DNA from: Bacteroidia bacterium
GTDB lineage: Bacteria; Bacteroidota; Bacteroidia; Cytophagales; Cyclobacteriaceae
Assembly: GCA_012031955.1 (NCBI GenBank)
Contig: JAAURZ010000096.1
Location: forward strand, 1 to 7,729
Direction of reading: 5' to 3'
DNA: 7,729 bases
Positions within the stretch are counted from its first letter, which is position 1, and every line of letters begins with the position of its first letter. The notes below the pieces were generated by a model that saw only the letters and a list, made by a program, of their open reading frames with translations, was not told the DNA's origin and did not search any database. Below are positions 7,462-7,729 of the stretch, piece by piece. Position numbers and translations under genes: made by a program.

Positions 7462-7729
7462 ATACAGTACAGTGCATCATCATCGAAGACGAACCTCTCG
7501 CGCAGGAGCGAACCTGCGAGTATGTGCAGAAACTTCCCTTTTTGAAACTACTCGCCGCTTTTGAAAATGCCTTTGACGCGCTTGATTTTTTGCAGACTAA
7601 CAAAATTGATTTGATTTTTCTCGACATAAATTTAGGAGATTTTTCGGGTATCCAACTACTTGAAACAAAGACAATTACGAGTCAAGTTAATTATCACTAC
7701 AGCTTATCAAAGAATATGCGTTGAAAGGT
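7458..7729 (+). CDS. LytTR-type response regulator, receiver domain, cut by the window end (two frameshifts)
   Basis: The start of a response regulator that receives phosphate from the kinase upstream. Its receiver domain shows the acidic pair at E10-D11 (IIIEDEPLA), the phosphoacceptor D56 in LIFLDINLGDFSGI and, after correction, SQVIITTAYQEYALKG, which carries the conserved T and the Y-x-x-A-L-K of the family (K is the conserved lysine). The written frame ends in a false stop at 7722-7724. Two extra A bases, in AA at 7689-7690 and in AAA at 7709-7711, account for it. The output domain is outside the window; the LytTR (DNA-binding) type is inferred because LytS-like kinases pair with such regulators in this phylum. 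The ATG overlaps the kinase stop as ATGA. Confidence 0.88.
7689..7711 (+). other. Two probable one-base insertions (A) in the response regulator gene
   Basis: Dropping one A at 7689-7690 changes VNYHYSLSK to VIITTAYQ, and dropping one A at 7709-7711 changes the following frame to EYALKG. Both are the exact receiver-domain consensus, so two errors within about 20 bases explain the early stop. Confidence 0.88.

Noticed and set aside
1..7729. CRISPR array, tRNA, rRNA, insertion sequence ends or riboswitch
   Set aside because: I saw no regularly spaced repeats, cloverleaf, transposase-like protein or terminal inverted repeats on either strand.

Overview
The window looks like a chromosomal segment from a member of the Bacteroidota, probably a Cytophagales-type environmental bacterium. 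Two things point there: a SusC/SusD outer-membrane nutrient-uptake pair with the family's hallmark motifs, and a LytS/LytTR-type histidine kinase and response regulator typical of this phylum. The A/T-rich sequences before start codons, without clear Shine-Dalgarno sites, fit the same group.

Layout, left to right. Positions 1-433 (+) hold the C-terminal end of a TonB-dependent outer-membrane receptor whose start lies outside the window. Its stop overlaps by 11 bases the 3' end of a convergent minus-strand gene (423 to about 874), which resembles the DUF2383/PA2169 four-helix-bundle family and whose N-terminal part is scrambled. Next on the minus strand is an intact four-helix membrane protein of unknown function (905-1399). 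A strong intrinsic terminator (1469-1494) follows the susD-like gene (1519-2910, minus, intact). That gene lies 12 bases downstream of a susC-like gene (2923-6185, minus). A 211-base intergenic region separates susC from a divergent plus-strand two-component operon: a LytS-type sensor kinase (6397-7461) overlapping, through ATGA, a response regulator (7458 to the window end).

Functionally, SusC and SusD should form an outer-membrane TonB-dependent transporter with a surface lipoprotein lid. The substrate cannot be named, because no glycoside hydrolase or other degradative enzyme is present. The divergent kinase/regulator could control the pair, but only its position suggests this.

The most striking property is the density of single-base frame breaks. 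They occur in the left receptor (1), the susC gene (7 indels plus one in-frame stop), the kinase (a compensating pair), the regulator (2) and probably the DUF2383 gene. Nearly all lie in short homopolymers, and correcting them restores family-like protein, including a susC frame that closes exactly at about 1087 codons. I read this as uncorrected long-read consensus error rather than gene decay, while susD and the membrane-protein gene escaped. I found no CRISPR array, tRNA, rRNA, insertion sequence or convincing novel system.
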